NCBI RefSeq assembly: GCF_007859865.1
Contig: NZ_SJPI01000001.1
Location: 3,419,241 to 3,483,240 of the forward strand
From: Rubripirellula amarantea
GTDB taxonomy: Bacteria; Planctomycetota; Planctomycetia; Pirellulales; Pirellulaceae
Reading direction: 5' to 3'
Length of the DNA stretch: 64,000 nt
Positions 1 through 10,620 of this stretch are shown here, piece by piece (position 1 is the stretch's first letter; every line of letters begins with the position of its first letter). The notes below the pieces were generated by a model. The model was not told the DNA's origin. It saw only the letters and a list, made by a program, of their open reading frames with translations, and made no database searches. A program made the position numbers and the translations under genes.

Positions 1-1
1 C

Positions 2-745
2 CGCAACGAACCAACCGACGAGGATCAGCGGCGAAAGCTACAGTTGATCAACCAACTCGATGGCTTGGCTACCGAACAATTTGGTAATCACGATAGCCTT
101 GAATCGGCGATTCGGAACTACGAGTTGGCCTATGCGATGCAGATGGCTGTCCCTGAGGTGATGTCGTTGACCGACGAACCCAAACACTTGAAAAAGATGT
201 ATGGAATGGAGTCGAAGTACGGACCCACTCGAACTTACGCGGCCCAATGCCTGATCGCGAGACGAATGATCGAAAAAGGCGTTAGGTTCATTGAACTGAC
301 TTGCCCGGCGGTCGGCGGCGATCGCTGGGATCAACATGGTGGGCTCAAACAGGGCCACGAGAACAATGCTCGCGCCGTAGATCAACCCATTGCAGCGCTT
401 CTGAAGGATCTTAGGCAAAGAGGTTTGCTTGACGAAACTTTGGTGGTATGGGCGGGTGAATTCGGGCGAACGCCGTTCGCTCAAGGTGCCGATGGCCGCG
501 ATCACAATCAGTTCGGTTTTACTGTTTGGATGGCCGGTGGCGGAGTAAAGCCGGGCTCGATCTACGGCGCGACCGACGAATGGGGCTACAAAGCGATTGA
601 AAATCGAGTTGAGATCCACGACTTGCATGCCACGATGTTGCACTTGATGGGAGTTGACCATACACGCAGCACGTTTCGCTTTGGTGGTCGCGATATGCGG
701 TTGACGGATGTAAAAGGGCATGTGGTAAACGATATTATTGCCTAG
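2..745 (+). CDS. DUF1501 family protein, 3' part
   Basis: C-terminal part of a DUF1501 protein, a secreted family related to the alkaline phosphatase/sulfatase fold and very abundant in planctomycetes. The frame is open from the first base of the window, so the true start lies upstream; the TTG at 44 is internal. Family marks are the stretch [10 protein letters not shown], the [10 protein letters not shown] motif, [19 protein letters not shown] and the closing [12 protein letters not shown] segment. It closely parallels the second DUF1501 protein of this window on the minus strand, which ends with nearly the same segment. Such genes normally follow a PSD1/cytochrome-c gene, which would lie outside the window. 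The substrate is unknown for the family. Confidence 0.9.
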   Translation, partial: RNEPTDEDQRRKLQLINQLDGLATEQFGNHDSLESAIRNYELAYAMQMAVPEVMSLTDEPKHLKKMYGMESKYGPTRTYAAQCLIARRMIEKGVRFIELTCPAVGGDRWDQHGGLKQGHENNARAVDQPIAALLKDLRQRGLLDETLVVWAGEFGRTPFAQGADGRDHNQFGFTVWMAGGGVKPGSIYGATDEWGYKAIENRVEIHDLHATMLHLMGVDHTRSTFRFGGRDMRLTDVKGHVVNDIIA

Positions 746-790
746 ACTTATCGCATCTCCGATTGTCCCACCCAGAACGTCGCATCCTTC

Positions 791-2128
791 ATGACCGCTC
801 AAAAGATCACGATCACTTCCGCCGAGGTGATTGACCTACGTGTTCCGACTTCGGATGCGATGCTCGGTTCAGATCCCTTTCACAAAATGCCGGACTACTC
901 ATCTGCTGTTTTGCATTTGGAAACCGACGGCGGGTTGCGAGGGGTATCCGTTGTGTTCACAGTCGGTGCGGGAACCGATTGGATTTGCCACGGTATCAAT
1001 GACCTTTGTCAATTAATCATTGGCACCACGCTCGAAGATTTTGCAACAGCACCGGTCCACTTGTATCGTCGCTTGATTGACCATCACCAACTGCGCTGGT
1101 TGCACGACGGCGTGTTCCGGATGGCTGCGGGTGCGGTCATTAATGCGATGTGGGATTTATGGGCAAAGTCACTCGACAAGCCTCTTTGGAAGTTGCTGGT
1201 TGACCTTGAGCCCGAGTTTGTTGCCGACTGCATTGATTGGCGAAATATCAGCGATGCGTTGACGCGAGACGAAGCGATCGCGATGTTGCAAGATCGTCGT
1301 GCAAACGTAGGCAAGCGTGAGCTCGAAATGTCAGAACTCGGGCCCAAAGCGTACTGCACTGCCGGTTGGCTGGGTTTGACGAACGACCAAATCCTAGCAA
1401 CCATTCGCAAACTTCAAGATCAAGGTTTTGATTCGTTCAAGTTAAAAGTCGGCCAGGATTCACAGCGAGATGTTGAACGCATCCAGTTTATGCGAGATGC
1501 GATTGGACCTGATTGCAATCTGATGGTTGACGCCAATCAGTACTGGGGGGTTGAGGAAGCGAAGCGTCACGTCGAGGCTTATCGTTCCTTCGGATTGAAA
1601 TGGGTTGAAGAGCCCATCGCTCGTGATGACGTTCTTGGGTACATCGAACTGGCATCGACGTTCGCTGATGCCGACTTCGGTTTCGCTTGTGGCGAGCACG
1701 CTGCATCGCCGGTGATTTTCAAGCAATTGCTTAAGAGTGGTGCGATCAAGTACTGCCAAATTGATGCGGTCCGGGTGGCCGGAGTGAACGACGTAATGGC
1801 GATCATCTTGATGGCCGCGAAGTACGGCGTACCCGTTTGCCCGCATGGTGGCGGAATCGCTCTCTGCAACATGATCCAGCATTATGGGATGTGGGACCAG
1901 ATCGCGGTCGCGGGGCATTCCGATACGCAATTGGTCGAGTACATTGACTTCTTGCAGGAAGCGGTCGAGAGTCCGGTAGCGACCAAAGCCGGTTGTTACG
2001 TCACGCCATCGGCGCCCGGTTGGGGGCTAGAATTTCTATCTGCGTTCGTCGGCAAGCATCGTTTCCCCGACGGTGAGATTTGGAATACGCGAGCCGGTTC
2101 GCGAAAGGGTGCTGCCTTCGAGGCTTGA
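791..2128 (+). CDS. L-fuconate dehydratase (enolase superfamily)
   Basis: Predicted to dehydrate L-fuconate to 2-keto-3-deoxy-L-fuconate in the cytoplasmic oxidative L-fucose pathway (EC 4.2.1.68). The 445 residues match the FucD/ENOSF1 branch of the mandelate racemase group in length. Visible catalytic features are the KxK motif (Lys217 and Lys219 in SFKLKVG), metal ligands around Asp247 (LMVDAN), Glu273/274 (WVEEP) and Glu302 (CGEH), and the general base His352 in CPHGGG. ATG start 45 bases after the DUF1501 stop. It is the only fucose-pathway gene seen here; fucose could come from fucosylated xyloglucan or algal fucans, which fits the nearby glycoside hydrolases and sulfatase. Another acid-sugar dehydratase of the same group remains possible but less likely. 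Confidence 0.88.
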   Translation: MTAQKITITSAEVIDLRVPTSDAMLGSDPFHKMPDYSSAVLHLETDGGLRGVSVVFTVGAGTDWICHGINDLCQLIIGTTLEDFATAPVHLYRRLIDHHQLRWLHDGVFRMAAGAVINAMWDLWAKSLDKPLWKLLVDLEPEFVADCIDWRNISDALTRDEAIAMLQDRRANVGKRELEMSELGPKAYCTAGWLGLTNDQILATIRKLQDQGFDSFKLKVGQDSQRDVERIQFMRDAIGPDCNLMVDANQYWGVEEAKRHVEAYRSFGLKWVEEPIARDDVLGYIELASTFADADFGFACGEHAASPVIFKQLLKSGAIKYCQIDAVRVAGVNDVMAIILMAAKYGVPVCPHGGGIALCNMIQHYGMWDQIAVAGHSDTQLVEYIDFLQEAVESPVATKAGCYVTPSAPGWGLEFLSAFVGKHRFPDGEIWNTRAGSRKGAAFEA

Positions 2129-2225
2129 TTGGTCTTGAGTGGCACCACTTTTAAATGCCAGTGGTACAAGGCAATTCTTGATGTTGTCCGTATCAGTCGC
2201 GCCGCTAGCGATCGCGATTGAATGA

Positions 2226-2265
2226 TCAGCTACGTTCGTTGTCAGCTACGTCTGTTGTCAGCTAA
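2226..2265. repeat. 16-bp direct repeat at a gene end
   Basis: About 2.5 copies of a 16-bp unit beginning tcagctacg (2226-2241, 2242-2257, partial 2258-2265). The last partial copy contains the stop codon of the minus-strand DUF1501 gene. It is one of several short tandem repeats found at gene boundaries in this window. Confidence 0.75.
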
Positions 2266-3745
2266 GGATGTCTTTCACGACGTGACCATGCACGTCCGTC
2301 AGTCGGAAATAGCGGCCTTGAAAGCGATACGTCAATTTCTCGTGGTCGATACCCATCAAGTGCAACATCGTGGCGTGCAAGTCGTGAACATGAACCGGGT
2401 TCTCGGTGATGTTGTAGCACATCTCGTCGGTCGCTCCGTAGGTCATGCCCGGCTTAATGCCGGCACCTGCCATCCATAGTGAGAAACATCGCGGGTGGTG
2501 ATCGCGACCGTAAGTTTCTGCGGTCAACTCACCTTGGCAATACGAAGTTCGACCAAACTCCCCGCCCCAAACGACCAATGTGTCTTCAAGCAAGCCGCGT
2601 TGTTTCAAGTCGTTCACTAGTGCAGCGGTCGCTTGGTCAACATCGCGACATTGGCCGGGTAGTTGCTTCGGTAAGGTGACGTGCTGGTCCCATCCCATGT
2701 GAAACAACTGAATAAAACGCACATCTCGCTCGGCGAGTCGTCGAGCCAGTAAGCAGTTGTAAGCATAGGAGCCTCGTTGCATGACGTCTGGCCCATAGGC
2801 ATCGAGTACATGCTGCGGCTCATCCGAAAAATCAATCAGTTCAGGCACTGAGGTTTGCATTCGGTAGGCCAGCTCGTATTGCTGAATCCGCGTATTGATT
2901 TCCGGGTCACCGAATTCATCGAGATTTTCCTGATTCAGTTTTGCCAAGTCATCGAGCATTCGTCGTCGAGCTGACGAATCAATTCCGTCGGGGTTCCCCA
3001 AATACAGAACCGGATCACCGACGCTCATCAACTTCACGCCCGCGTGCGTCGACGGCAGAAAACCGCTGCCCCAAAGGCGATCGTATAGCGGTTGGCAATT
3101 GGGGCGCCCGGTACCTCGGGACACCATCGCGATGAAGGTCGGTAAGTTCTCGTTGGCACTTCCCAAGCCATAGTGCAGCCAGGAACCAATGCTTGGTCGA
3201 CCCGGCAATTGGTGGCCGGTTTGAAAGAACGTGATCGCGGGATCGTGGTTGATTGCCTCGGTATGCATCGAACGAATCAGGCAGATGTCATCGGCAAGCG
3301 AGGAAATTTTGGGCAACAGTTCGCTACCGAGCTCCATTCCGCATTCACCATGACGTTCGAACTTATACCGAGACCCGGCCAAGGGAAACGACGATTGTCC
3401 CGCCGTCATGCCGGTGACCCGCTGATTCATTTCAACAAACTTGCTTAACTCCTCGCCCTCGTGTTTCTGCAGTTCGGGTTTGTGATCAAACAATTCCTGT
3501 TGAGACGGTGCACCACTCTGAAACAGGTAGATCACTCGCTTGGCTTTAGGTGGAGTGTGATACTGGTCCAAAATTCCATTCGGACGAGCGTTCAGCGATG
3601 GTGTTGAAGAGGCGGGCTCGGCAAACGAGTCCTTTCCCATCATTGCCGCCAACGCGGCTGCGCCAATGCCAGTCGCCGAGCGAGAGAAGAAGTGCCGCCG
3701 TGTGTGGAGCATGCGATGTTCGTCGAGAAAGTTTGGTTGATCCAT
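2258..3745 (-). CDS. DUF1501 family protein with Tat-type signal
   Basis: Full-length DUF1501 protein (about 495 residues) of unknown substrate. The N-terminus has a twin-arginine type signal, [19 protein letters not shown], predicting export in folded form. Further on are [57 protein letters not shown] and [12 protein letters not shown], all typical of the family. I chose the ATG at 3745; a longer frame opens with a TTG at 3850 that overlaps the upstream stop, and a shorter ATG lies at 3712 directly before the Tat motif. It follows the PSD1/cytochrome-c gene on the same strand, the standard planctomycete pairing, so the two probably act together in the periplasm. Confidence 0.9.
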   Translation of the reverse strand: MDQPNFLDEHRMLHTRRHFFSRSATGIGAAALAAMMGKDSFAEPASSTPSLNARPNGILDQYHTPPKAKRVIYLFQSGAPSQQELFDHKPELQKHEGEELSKFVEMNQRVTGMTAGQSSFPLAGSRYKFERHGECGMELGSELLPKISSLADDICLIRSMHTEAINHDPAITFFQTGHQLPGRPSIGSWLHYGLGSANENLPTFIAMVSRGTGRPNCQPLYDRLWGSGFLPSTHAGVKLMSVGDPVLYLGNPDGIDSSARRRMLDDLAKLNQENLDEFGDPEINTRIQQYELAYRMQTSVPELIDFSDEPQHVLDAYGPDVMQRGSYAYNCLLARRLAERDVRFIQLFHMGWDQHVTLPKQLPGQCRDVDQATAALVNDLKQRGLLEDTLVVWGGEFGRTSYCQGELTAETYGRDHHPRCFSLWMAGAGIKPGMTYGATDEMCYNITENPVHVHDLHATMLHLMGIDHEKLTYRFQGRYFRLTDVHGHVVKDILS

Positions 3746-3842
3746 CTTTAAAGTCAGTTTTGGGTTGGCAATCAATTGGACGGATTGGATGGTGCGTTCA
3801 TTCGTCCGCAATAAGAACTTTTTCTTCCGGGAATCAGCAACG

Positions 3843-6440
3843 TCATTCAATCGACATGAATTCGTCGGTGTTTAAAATCAAGTGAGCGACTGCTGTCATC
3901 GCAGCCAATTCAATTCGGTCAAGGGCGTCGTTCGATACTGATTGGCCTACTGCTAACAATTTTTCGGCATCGTCGGGTTTCGCCGCGTAGTGCTTTCGAA
4001 AATAGTTCAAGTTCTTGATGAGGACGTCGATGGTCTTGTCTGAACAAGGTTGTGAGACCGCTATGCGGTACATCTGTGTCACGTTGGCATCATCCTTTGC
4101 TGTGTCATTGTTTTCAGAATACGCAAGTGACAAAACGCGTTCAGCAAGCTTGCGTGCGCTCTCGATGAACGTTGGGTCGTTCATTAGCACGAGAGCTTGA
4201 AGCGGAGTGTTTGTACGATTGGCAGCGACACTACAAACCTCACGCCCTCCCGCGTCAAAAATGATTTGTCGGGGTGGGTTCACTGCTCGTTTCCAGTACG
4301 TGTACATGCTTTTGCGGTACAAGCCCTCTGGTCCGCTGGGTGTATAGGTTGTGCCAGCGTCGGCTGCCACTGTCTCCCAAAGTCCCTTGGGTTGATACGG
4401 TTTAACGGACGGTCCGCCCACCGTTTCGTCGAGAAGTCCGCTGGCTTGAAGCGCTAAATCACGAATCGTAAATCCGTCGGCGCGATAGCGAGGTCCGCGC
4501 GAGAGTAAGCGGTTCTTCGGATCGTTTGCGATTTGTTTAGGGTCTGCTTTTGACGATTGTCGATACGTTTGACTGGTCACGATCAAGCGGTGCATCGCCT
4601 TGATGTCCCAGCCCGACTCGACAAATTCGACTGCTAGCCAGTCGAGCAATTCGGGATGGGAAGGTCGCTCGCCCTGGATACCGAAGTCGTTTGCGGTGCT
4701 AACTAAACCGATGCCGAAGTGATCCTGCCAAATTCTATTCACGATCACTCGAGCCGTGATTGGGTTGTCCGGCGAGACCAGCCAACGTGCAAGTTCCAAG
4801 CGATTGGCAGGTTGCTTTGAATCTTGGTTAGCCAATAGCCAAGTGGGAACACCTCGTGATAGCGGCGTGTCCATCACGGGGGCATCGTATTGGCCGCGAG
4901 CGAGGAGGTACGCCGGAGTGGGTTCACCACTCTTTTCACGCATCACCATGATCGTCGCGGGTGCCGCACCGATTTGCTTGAGTTCTTGCTCAGCGTTACG
5001 AGCCACTCTTCGAGCATCCATGAGCGGTTCATCGAGACGTTCAAAATGTTCCCGCAGCACTTTTTTGTGTTGATAGGTTCGCTTTTCCGCCGTTACTTGT
5101 AGTGCCGATACCAAGTCCGCTTCGAGGCCAAGTGTTGGTGCGGCATCTTCATTCAAGCCGATCGCTTCGTTCACTTTGGTTTCAAGTGATTCGATCAGTC
5201 CTGACAACCGCTGATTGAAGTCTTTCTCGGCGATCGTCAAGTTTCGATTCGCCTCCTTCATCGCCGCGCGAAGATTCTCCGGCACGTCGACTAACGGCGA
5301 CGATGTCTTCAGGGTTGGGTTAGCGTTCACACCCTTACCGATTCCACTTTCGCCAATGTTGTTGAAGTAAGCGAACATCTGATAGAACTCACGCTGCGTT
5401 AGCGGGTCGTACTTGTGGTCGTGGCAGCGTGAACATCCAAACGTTAAGCCAAGCCAAACCGTCGATGTCGTTTCCACACGGTCGATGACGTTTTCAACAA
5501 AGAACTCTTTTGCCAATGCACCGGATTCATTGTTTTGACGGTGATTGCGGTTGAAGGCGGTCGCGATCTGCTGCGATTCGATGGCGTTGGGAAGCATATC
5601 GCCAGCGATTTGTTCGATCGTAAACTGATCGAACGGCATGTTTTCGCGAAACGCTTTTACCACCCAATCTCTCCACGGCCAATTCGTCCGTTCCTGATCG
5701 ACCTGATAGCCATCGGTGTCGGCGTACCTTGCTGCGTCGAGCCAACGCAACGTTTGACGTTCGGCGTAGGCATCACTACTAAGCAGTTCATCGATTGCCT
5801 CGGCATAGGCTTCATCACTCGGGTCGGCCAAGTAAGCCTGGCTTAACTCTTGTGGCGGAAGCAATCCGGTCAGCGTTAGCGCCGCGCGGCGCAGCAGAGT
5901 GCTGGGGTCTGCGGAAGGAGACGGCGTCAAACCATGGCTTGCCAATTTTTCAGCAATGAAACAATCAATGGGATGGCTACCCCATTTCCCATTTACGTCC
6001 GGTGGATCGGTCTTGACCGGTTTCTCAAATGCCCAGTGTCCTTGGTAGGGAGCTCCCTGTTGAATCCAAAGATCGATGGTCGCCTTCTCTTCTTTCGACA
6101 AAGATCGATTACTATCCGGCGGCGGCATTAGTAGTTCTTCATCATCGCTGTGGATGCGTAGATGAATTTCGCTTTCGTCGACATTGCCAGGAACGACAGC
6201 AAAGTATCCTCCTAAATCCGCAAACAAGTTTTCTCGGCTGTCTGCGCGGAATGCGGAATCTTGGTTCTGAGCATCAGGGCCATGGCAATGGAAACAGCGA
6301 TCCGACAAAATCGGCTGCACCTGGGTTCGAAAGTCGACAAGATTGTCATCAGGATGTTCGGCAAGCAGACTCGGCACAGTCAGCAAACCAATGACTCCGG
6401 TTGCAGCCAACGCATTGAAAAGAGAGCAGAATCGGAACAA
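3843..6440 (-). CDS. PSD1 and planctomycete cytochrome c domain protein
   Basis: Exported 865-residue protein. After a signal peptide (about residues 1-27) comes a planctomycete cytochrome-c-like domain with one haem-binding CxxCH motif ([10 protein letters not shown]), then DUF1549 (about 150-370, with [14 protein letters not shown] and [11 protein letters not shown], a second CxxCH) and DUF1553 in the C-terminal half ([44 protein letters not shown]). These proteins are almost confined to Planctomycetota and Verrucomicrobiota and are thought to work with DUF1501 partners, perhaps in periplasmic oxidation or degradation of complex substrates; the reaction is not known. It sits just upstream of the DUF1501 gene and is divergent from the sigma/FecR pair, which may control it. 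Confidence 0.92.
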   Translation of the reverse strand: MFRFCSLFNALAATGVIGLLTVPSLLAEHPDDNLVDFRTQVQPILSDRCFHCHGPDAQNQDSAFRADSRENLFADLGGYFAVVPGNVDESEIHLRIHSDDEELLMPPPDSNRSLSKEEKATIDLWIQQGAPYQGHWAFEKPVKTDPPDVNGKWGSHPIDCFIAEKLASHGLTPSPSADPSTLLRRAALTLTGLLPPQELSQAYLADPSDEAYAEAIDELLSSDAYAERQTLRWLDAARYADTDGYQVDQERTNWPWRDWVVKAFRENMPFDQFTIEQIAGDMLPNAIESQQIATAFNRNHRQNNESGALAKEFFVENVIDRVETTSTVWLGLTFGCSRCHDHKYDPLTQREFYQMFAYFNNIGESGIGKGVNANPTLKTSSPLVDVPENLRAAMKEANRNLTIAEKDFNQRLSGLIESLETKVNEAIGLNEDAAPTLGLEADLVSALQVTAEKRTYQHKKVLREHFERLDEPLMDARRVARNAEQELKQIGAAPATIMVMREKSGEPTPAYLLARGQYDAPVMDTPLSRGVPTWLLANQDSKQPANRLELARWLVSPDNPITARVIVNRIWQDHFGIGLVSTANDFGIQGERPSHPELLDWLAVEFVESGWDIKAMHRLIVTSQTYRQSSKADPKQIANDPKNRLLSRGPRYRADGFTIRDLALQASGLLDETVGGPSVKPYQPKGLWETVAADAGTTYTPSGPEGLYRKSMYTYWKRAVNPPRQIIFDAGGREVCSVAANRTNTPLQALVLMNDPTFIESARKLAERVLSLAYSENNDTAKDDANVTQMYRIAVSQPCSDKTIDVLIKNLNYFRKHYAAKPDDAEKLLAVGQSVSNDALDRIELAAMTAVAHLILNTDEFMSIE

Positions 6441-6691
6441 GGAAAATCTTTCGCTTAAGGCAGGCGGAACAATTAGCAGAAATTGAAAGGGATTGTGGTG
6501 AATGGACCACCGCTAGGGTAATGCGACTGGAATCGCGAACGTTCTTAAACTCCAAAGCCAAAGCGAACCTGCCGTATAAACTGGCAATTTTTTCCATTCT
6601 TCGCGGCAGGTTGTCGTTCGGACGGGGGTTTGAAACTAGGATTTTCCAGCCAGCAAGATGCGAGTTTTCGTAAAACAGACTGGTTTGCCAG

Positions 6692-6699
6692 TGAAGAGA
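6692..6699 (+). promoter_or_regulatory. Ribosome binding site deciding a GTG start
   Basis: The purine-rich gaagagag ends four bases before the GTG at 6704 and supports that codon as the start of the sigma factor; there is no ATG near this position. Confidence 0.55.
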
Positions 6700-6703
6700 G
6701 ACT

Positions 6704-7225
6704 GTGAATCACGAACGTTTTCTATCGCTGTTTATTCGTCACGAGCGGGAGCTTGCGGGTTTGGCGCGCGTGATGGTGCCGTCGTGGGACGCTGCTGATG
6801 ACGTACTGCAGGAATCTAGCGTCGTGATGTGGCGGAAAATTGATCAACTGCAAGCTGATGAAGAATTTCTAAACTGGGCCAAGGTGATTGTCCGTTTCGA
6901 AGCTCTCAAGCACCGTCGCAAACTGAGCCGAGATCGGCTCGTGTTGAGTGACGAACTTGTGTCTTTGATCGCGAGCGAGGATATCGAACAGCCTTGCGAG
7001 CACGTTGCGGATCGTCGATCGGCTGTGCAAGAGTGTCTTAGCGAATTTTCATTCGAGCATCGACAACTGCTGCTATCGTCCTATCGCTACACCGGCGGTG
7101 CAGCGGAACTGGCGGAACAAACCGGTGTGAGTGCGAACAGTGTTTACAAGAAATTGGGCCGATTGCGTAGTAAGTTGCGCTCGTGCGTCGACCGGCGACT
7201 ATCCCTGGGCATTAAATCGGTTTAG
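6704..7225 (+). CDS. ECF sigma-70 factor, Rhodopirellula/Verrucomicrobium family
   Basis: RNA polymerase sigma factor of 173 residues. Region 2 is visible at about 1-75 (FIRHERELAGLARVM, AADDVLQESSVVMWRK) and region 4 at about 115-165 (HRQLLLSSYRYTGGAAELAE, VSANSVYKKLGRLRSKLRSC, a helix-turn-helix). The composition fits the family often seen beside FecR-like anti-sigma proteins in planctomycetes. The start is a GTG with a close purine-rich ribosome binding site. Only three bases separate its stop from the FecR-LamG gene, so the two form one transcription unit. It is likely held at the membrane by that partner and could activate the divergent PSD1-DUF1501 genes. Confidence 0.92.
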   Translation: MNHERFLSLFIRHERELAGLARVMVPSWDAADDVLQESSVVMWRKIDQLQADEEFLNWAKVIVRFEALKHRRKLSRDRLVLSDELVSLIASEDIEQPCEHVADRRSAVQECLSEFSFEHRQLLLSSYRYTGGAAELAEQTGVSANSVYKKLGRLRSKLRSCVDRRLSLGIKSV

Positions 7226-7228
7226 GTC

Positions 7229-8728
7229 ATGAAACAAATTGAAAACCATCAAGGTCGATTTGACGAATTATTAGACCAATACTTGCTCGGTTGCCTTACT
7301 GCGCCTGACGAAGCGGAGTTTACCGAGCTGTTGGGGTTGCATCGTGAACTACGAGATCGTTTTCGTGAAGCGACCATGGTCGATGCCGAGTTGCGTTCTC
7401 TTTCCGGTGATTCAACGATCGCGGTTGCGAAACGAGGAACCAACCTACGTTGGCTTGTAATCCCTGCTCTCGCCGCTGCGGTGATGGTCATGGTCGCGGG
7501 GATGTGGTGGACGAGAATGCAGCCAAAGGTCTCGCCAACTAATGTGGTCGCGACGTTGGTTGTTTCGTTCGATGATCAGTTTGCCAACGAACAAATGCCA
7601 ATTGAAGGCAATTTTGTTGCTGGCGACTACCATCTTATTGCGGGCGCAGTCACGATGCGATTCGAAAACGGTGTCGAAGTTTCTATGCAATCTCCTGCGA
7701 AGTATACGATTGTTGATGCCATGCATATGCGGCTGGATCTCGGACGCGCTCGCGCGATTGTTCCTGAATCGGGCCACGGGTTTGTGATTTCCACCGCGAA
7801 CATGCAGGTCGAAGATCTTGGCACCGAGTTCGGTGTCGTCGTGGACGAAGCCGATCGCAGTGAGCTTCACGTGTTCGCGGGTGAAGTCCAGTTGCATCAA
7901 AAGGGACAGCCCGGCGAATTGCTAACCGAAGACATGGCCATTGCTTGGGACCAGGACGGTCGTCACGCACTGAGTCGAACAGCAAGCCAGGGATTTGCTA
8001 CGCGCACTGACATTGGGTATCAGCAGTGGTTGCGTCATAGCAATGAACTTCGTCGAGATCCGGACGCTGTCTTGTACTTTGATTTTGAAGTTGAGCCAGA
8101 TAATGACCGGGTGCTGAAGAACCGGGTAAGCAGTACAACGTCACCGACTAATGGTGTGATTCGTGGTTGCTATTGGGCCTCGGGACGGTGGCCCGATAAG
8201 GGTGCGTTGCTATTGGAGAATGCTGGCGACCGCGTTGAGCTTGATATTCCTGGTAGCTACGACGCCGTCACGATGATGGCTTGGATTCAGGTCAATCGTT
8301 TCGACAATGCTCTGCAAACGTTTTTCAATACGAACGATTGGCAGCCCGGCGAGCATCATTGGAATCTTATGCGCGATGGAGCTTTCCGCGTAGGCGTAAG
8401 CGAGGGGTACACGATTACATGCAACGAATCGCCGGTTCCGCTAGGCCGTTGGAGTCACCTCGCTGCGGTACTCGATCGCAAGCTCGGAATCGCCACTTAC
8501 TTTTTGAACGGGAATCCTGTTGCCAGTGAAGAGTGGTCGGGAAGCGACCCCATTGTGTTTGGTCCTAGTACGATCGGAGCATTCGGCAGCACACTGGACG
8601 ACGAAGCAGATGAGATTTACTACAACCGAGAATTGCGAGGACGAATCGACGAACTGTCGTTATTCAAACGTGCCATGACCGAGGACGAAATTCGAAGCTC
8701 GTTTACGATTGGAAGCATGTTCGAATAG
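7229..8728 (+). CDS. FecR-type regulator with C-terminal LamG domain
   Basis: Membrane protein of 499 residues, probably the sensor/anti-sigma partner of the preceding ECF factor. Order of parts: a short cytoplasmic N-terminus with an anti-sigma-like helix region (about 1-70), one membrane helix (about 75-92, rich in Ala, Val, Met), a FecR domain (about 110-250; QVEDLGTEFGVVVDE, ELHVFAGEVQL), then a LamG/concanavalin-like jelly roll (about 280-495; YFDFEVEP, VTMMAWIQVN, GRWSHLAAVLDR, GRIDELSLFKRAM). The LamG part would lie outside the cytoplasmic membrane and may bind a carbohydrate, linking sugar sensing to transcription. The ligand is unknown. Confidence 0.88.
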   Translation: MKQIENHQGRFDELLDQYLLGCLTAPDEAEFTELLGLHRELRDRFREATMVDAELRSLSGDSTIAVAKRGTNLRWLVIPALAAAVMVMVAGMWWTRMQPKVSPTNVVATLVVSFDDQFANEQMPIEGNFVAGDYHLIAGAVTMRFENGVEVSMQSPAKYTIVDAMHMRLDLGRARAIVPESGHGFVISTANMQVEDLGTEFGVVVDEADRSELHVFAGEVQLHQKGQPGELLTEDMAIAWDQDGRHALSRTASQGFATRTDIGYQQWLRHSNELRRDPDAVLYFDFEVEPDNDRVLKNRVSSTTSPTNGVIRGCYWASGRWPDKGALLLENAGDRVELDIPGSYDAVTMMAWIQVNRFDNALQTFFNTNDWQPGEHHWNLMRDGAFRVGVSEGYTITCNESPVPLGRWSHLAAVLDRKLGIATYFLNGNPVASEEWSGSDPIVFGPSTIGAFGSTLDDEADEIYYNRELRGRIDELSLFKRAMTEDEIRSSFTIGSMFE

Positions 8729-8886
8729 CGTGCGAACGCAGGGTTGGGTCAGCAGTCGACGTTCACATTGCAGTCGCTTGGACTCGATGAATAGAACCGG
8801 CGGTCGTTTGATGTGACTTGGACGAGAGTGTTCAAGAAGCAGCGATAAAGCAGGCAAGTGGTTGTGGCAAACAAGGCATGCAAAGG

Positions 8887-10314
8887 TCATTTTTGGGATG
8901 CTGCCGTTGCGGCCATAGTGACGACTAATTCGAGTTCTCCGTCGCCAAGCGATCCGGTAACTTGTTGCGTTTGGCCACCATGTTCAACGGTGACAAGGTA
9001 TTCACCCTTGAATCCTCGTGTCACAAAAATCCCATCGGAATTCGTTCCTCCCACTGCTTCGGTCCGCCACTCGCGCTGAACCAAGTCCAGATACGCTTGG
9101 CCGTTTGGTGTGATGTTGAAATCGTTGTCAAACAGTGCTCCTTCTGGGCTCGACATTTTACCTTCCCAAAAGCCCCAGAACGTTAACGAGTCGACGGATG
9201 GATGCGAAAAGGTTGCCATCAAGAAATCTCTTGTGTAGTCCGCCTTCAAATCCGCATCATCGCTTTGAATGTCGAACTCGGTGATTTGAATCGGAAGGCC
9301 AAATTCGCGCTGGTAGGAATCGAGCAAATTGATGACGTGAGGAATGCCAGTGACATCGCGACTCCCGTTCGGACGGAATTCAAGGTCTTTAAAATGAGAT
9401 TGGAATCCGATTGCATGCACCGGAGCTCCAGCGGAAACAAGTTCCCTCAGAATCGTAAAGTTATCCATGCGTGGCTTTGTTGGATTGTCGCCGCCGGGTA
9501 AGATCGCGTAGTCGTTGATCACTAGCATCGCATCAGGCGCAGCCGTTTGAGCGGCATTAAGCCAGCGTTTTCGCAGGTCCGTTCGACTAGCAATAGCAGG
9601 TTGGCCCGGCGCGGTAAATCCGATCAGCTTGTCCTCGATGTCGAAGCTCGTTCGCGGTTCATTGATAACGTCCCATGCGGATACTTTTCCTTTCGTTGCT
9701 AGACCAATGTCATTGATTTGCGCGAACGTCGCGTCGTAGAGTTGTTGTCGTTCCGAGTCAGTTGGGTGGGGGATGTCGAGTAATGCGCGGACATCATCGG
9801 GAACGCTGTTGTATCTCGGCCAAATCATCGCATGACCACGAACATCAAATTCATTGTTGTTGAGCCAGTCCAAACCGTTTAGCGTGACGGTTTGTGAAAA
9901 ATGGGGGCCAAATCCTCCTGCCCAAGCTCGCCATTTCATGTGGTTTTCAAACACTGCCGCATGAAACGCACGCTTGAGTGTCTTTTCGTATCGGGCGTCG
10001 TACGACTTCTCTGTCGGAAGGAAGAATCGGGGATCGACGGCGGTTCCGAAGTTGAATGCGTGACGCTGCAACTTTGCTGTGACTTTTGCGTTCCGGACCT
10101 TCGTTCCGTCTTCTTGCTGGACGGTGATCTTCAAGTCGGCCTTGCGATGTCGGTCAATGCGTTTCTGAGCTGCAACTCGCCAGTCGGCATCGGAACCGCG
10201 ACCAACATAGTCGCTCTGAGCCGTCGCAGTTGACACCCCCGCAATCACAACGCAGGCAATTAGCACGCATGCAATGCATGTGGTGGAGAAAGCATCAAGA
10301 AGTGAGCGATTCAT
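8887..10314 (-). CDS. GH10 endo-1,4-beta-xylanase
   Basis: Secreted glycoside hydrolase family 10 enzyme, predicted to cut beta-1,4-xylan internally. The 475-residue protein starts at the ATG at 10314 and has a hydrophobic signal segment up to about residue 33 (STATAQ). A short beta-rich segment (KADLKITVQQEDG, HAFNFGTAV) precedes the TIM barrel. The acid/base is Glu219 in WDVINEPR and the nucleophile Glu346 in ITEFDIQ; the WGFWEG motif near the end of the barrel is also typical. About 60 residues after the barrel form a small beta domain that could be for binding or sorting. It is convergent with the FecR gene and divergent from the GH2 gene, so a shared regulatory region at 10315-10620 is possible. 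Confidence 0.92.
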   Translation of the reverse strand: MNRSLLDAFSTTCIACVLIACVVIAGVSTATAQSDYVGRGSDADWRVAAQKRIDRHRKADLKITVQQEDGTKVRNAKVTAKLQRHAFNFGTAVDPRFFLPTEKSYDARYEKTLKRAFHAAVFENHMKWRAWAGGFGPHFSQTVTLNGLDWLNNNEFDVRGHAMIWPRYNSVPDDVRALLDIPHPTDSERQQLYDATFAQINDIGLATKGKVSAWDVINEPRTSFDIEDKLIGFTAPGQPAIASRTDLRKRWLNAAQTAAPDAMLVINDYAILPGGDNPTKPRMDNFTILRELVSAGAPVHAIGFQSHFKDLEFRPNGSRDVTGIPHVINLLDSYQREFGLPIQITEFDIQSDDADLKADYTRDFLMATFSHPSVDSLTFWGFWEGKMSSPEGALFDNDFNITPNGQAYLDLVQREWRTEAVGGTNSDGIFVTRGFKGEYLVTVEHGGQTQQVTGSLGDGELELVVTMAATAASQK

Positions 10315-10620
10315 CGTAGTACCGTAAGGGGTCAAGAAGCAGTGGGGCAACAAGTATGGGACATGCTCTGGTCATGTCGATTGTAGCCTGATCGCATACT
10401 TGGAGGTATCGCGTGGTGGTTGATGATGGGTGGTTGATGTTTGCGATGATCGATCGCAAAGCGATGCTGTAAGTTGAAGGTAGTCGTTTCGTCCGCGCAG
10501 GACTTTTGACCAGAGGCCGGCTCAAGTAGTGGCGGACACTATCGGTGATGCGTATTCTGGTTGGGCGTTATCGACGCTTACTCTTGTTATTTACGAAACT
10601 CTGACGCAACGCGATTCATC
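10315..10620. other. Intergenic region between divergent GH10 and GH2 genes
   Basis: This gap of about 306 bases separates the start codons of the GH10 and GH2 genes and must hold both promoters. I see no clear promoter boxes, riboswitch or terminator. The only structure noticed is a repeated gtggttgatg(a/g)tgggtggttgatg segment near 10413-10440. Confidence 0.5.

Noticed and set aside
2144-2165. Terminator after L-fuconate dehydratase (accact ... agtggt)
   Set aside because: The stem is only six bases with a ten-base loop and no T tract follows.
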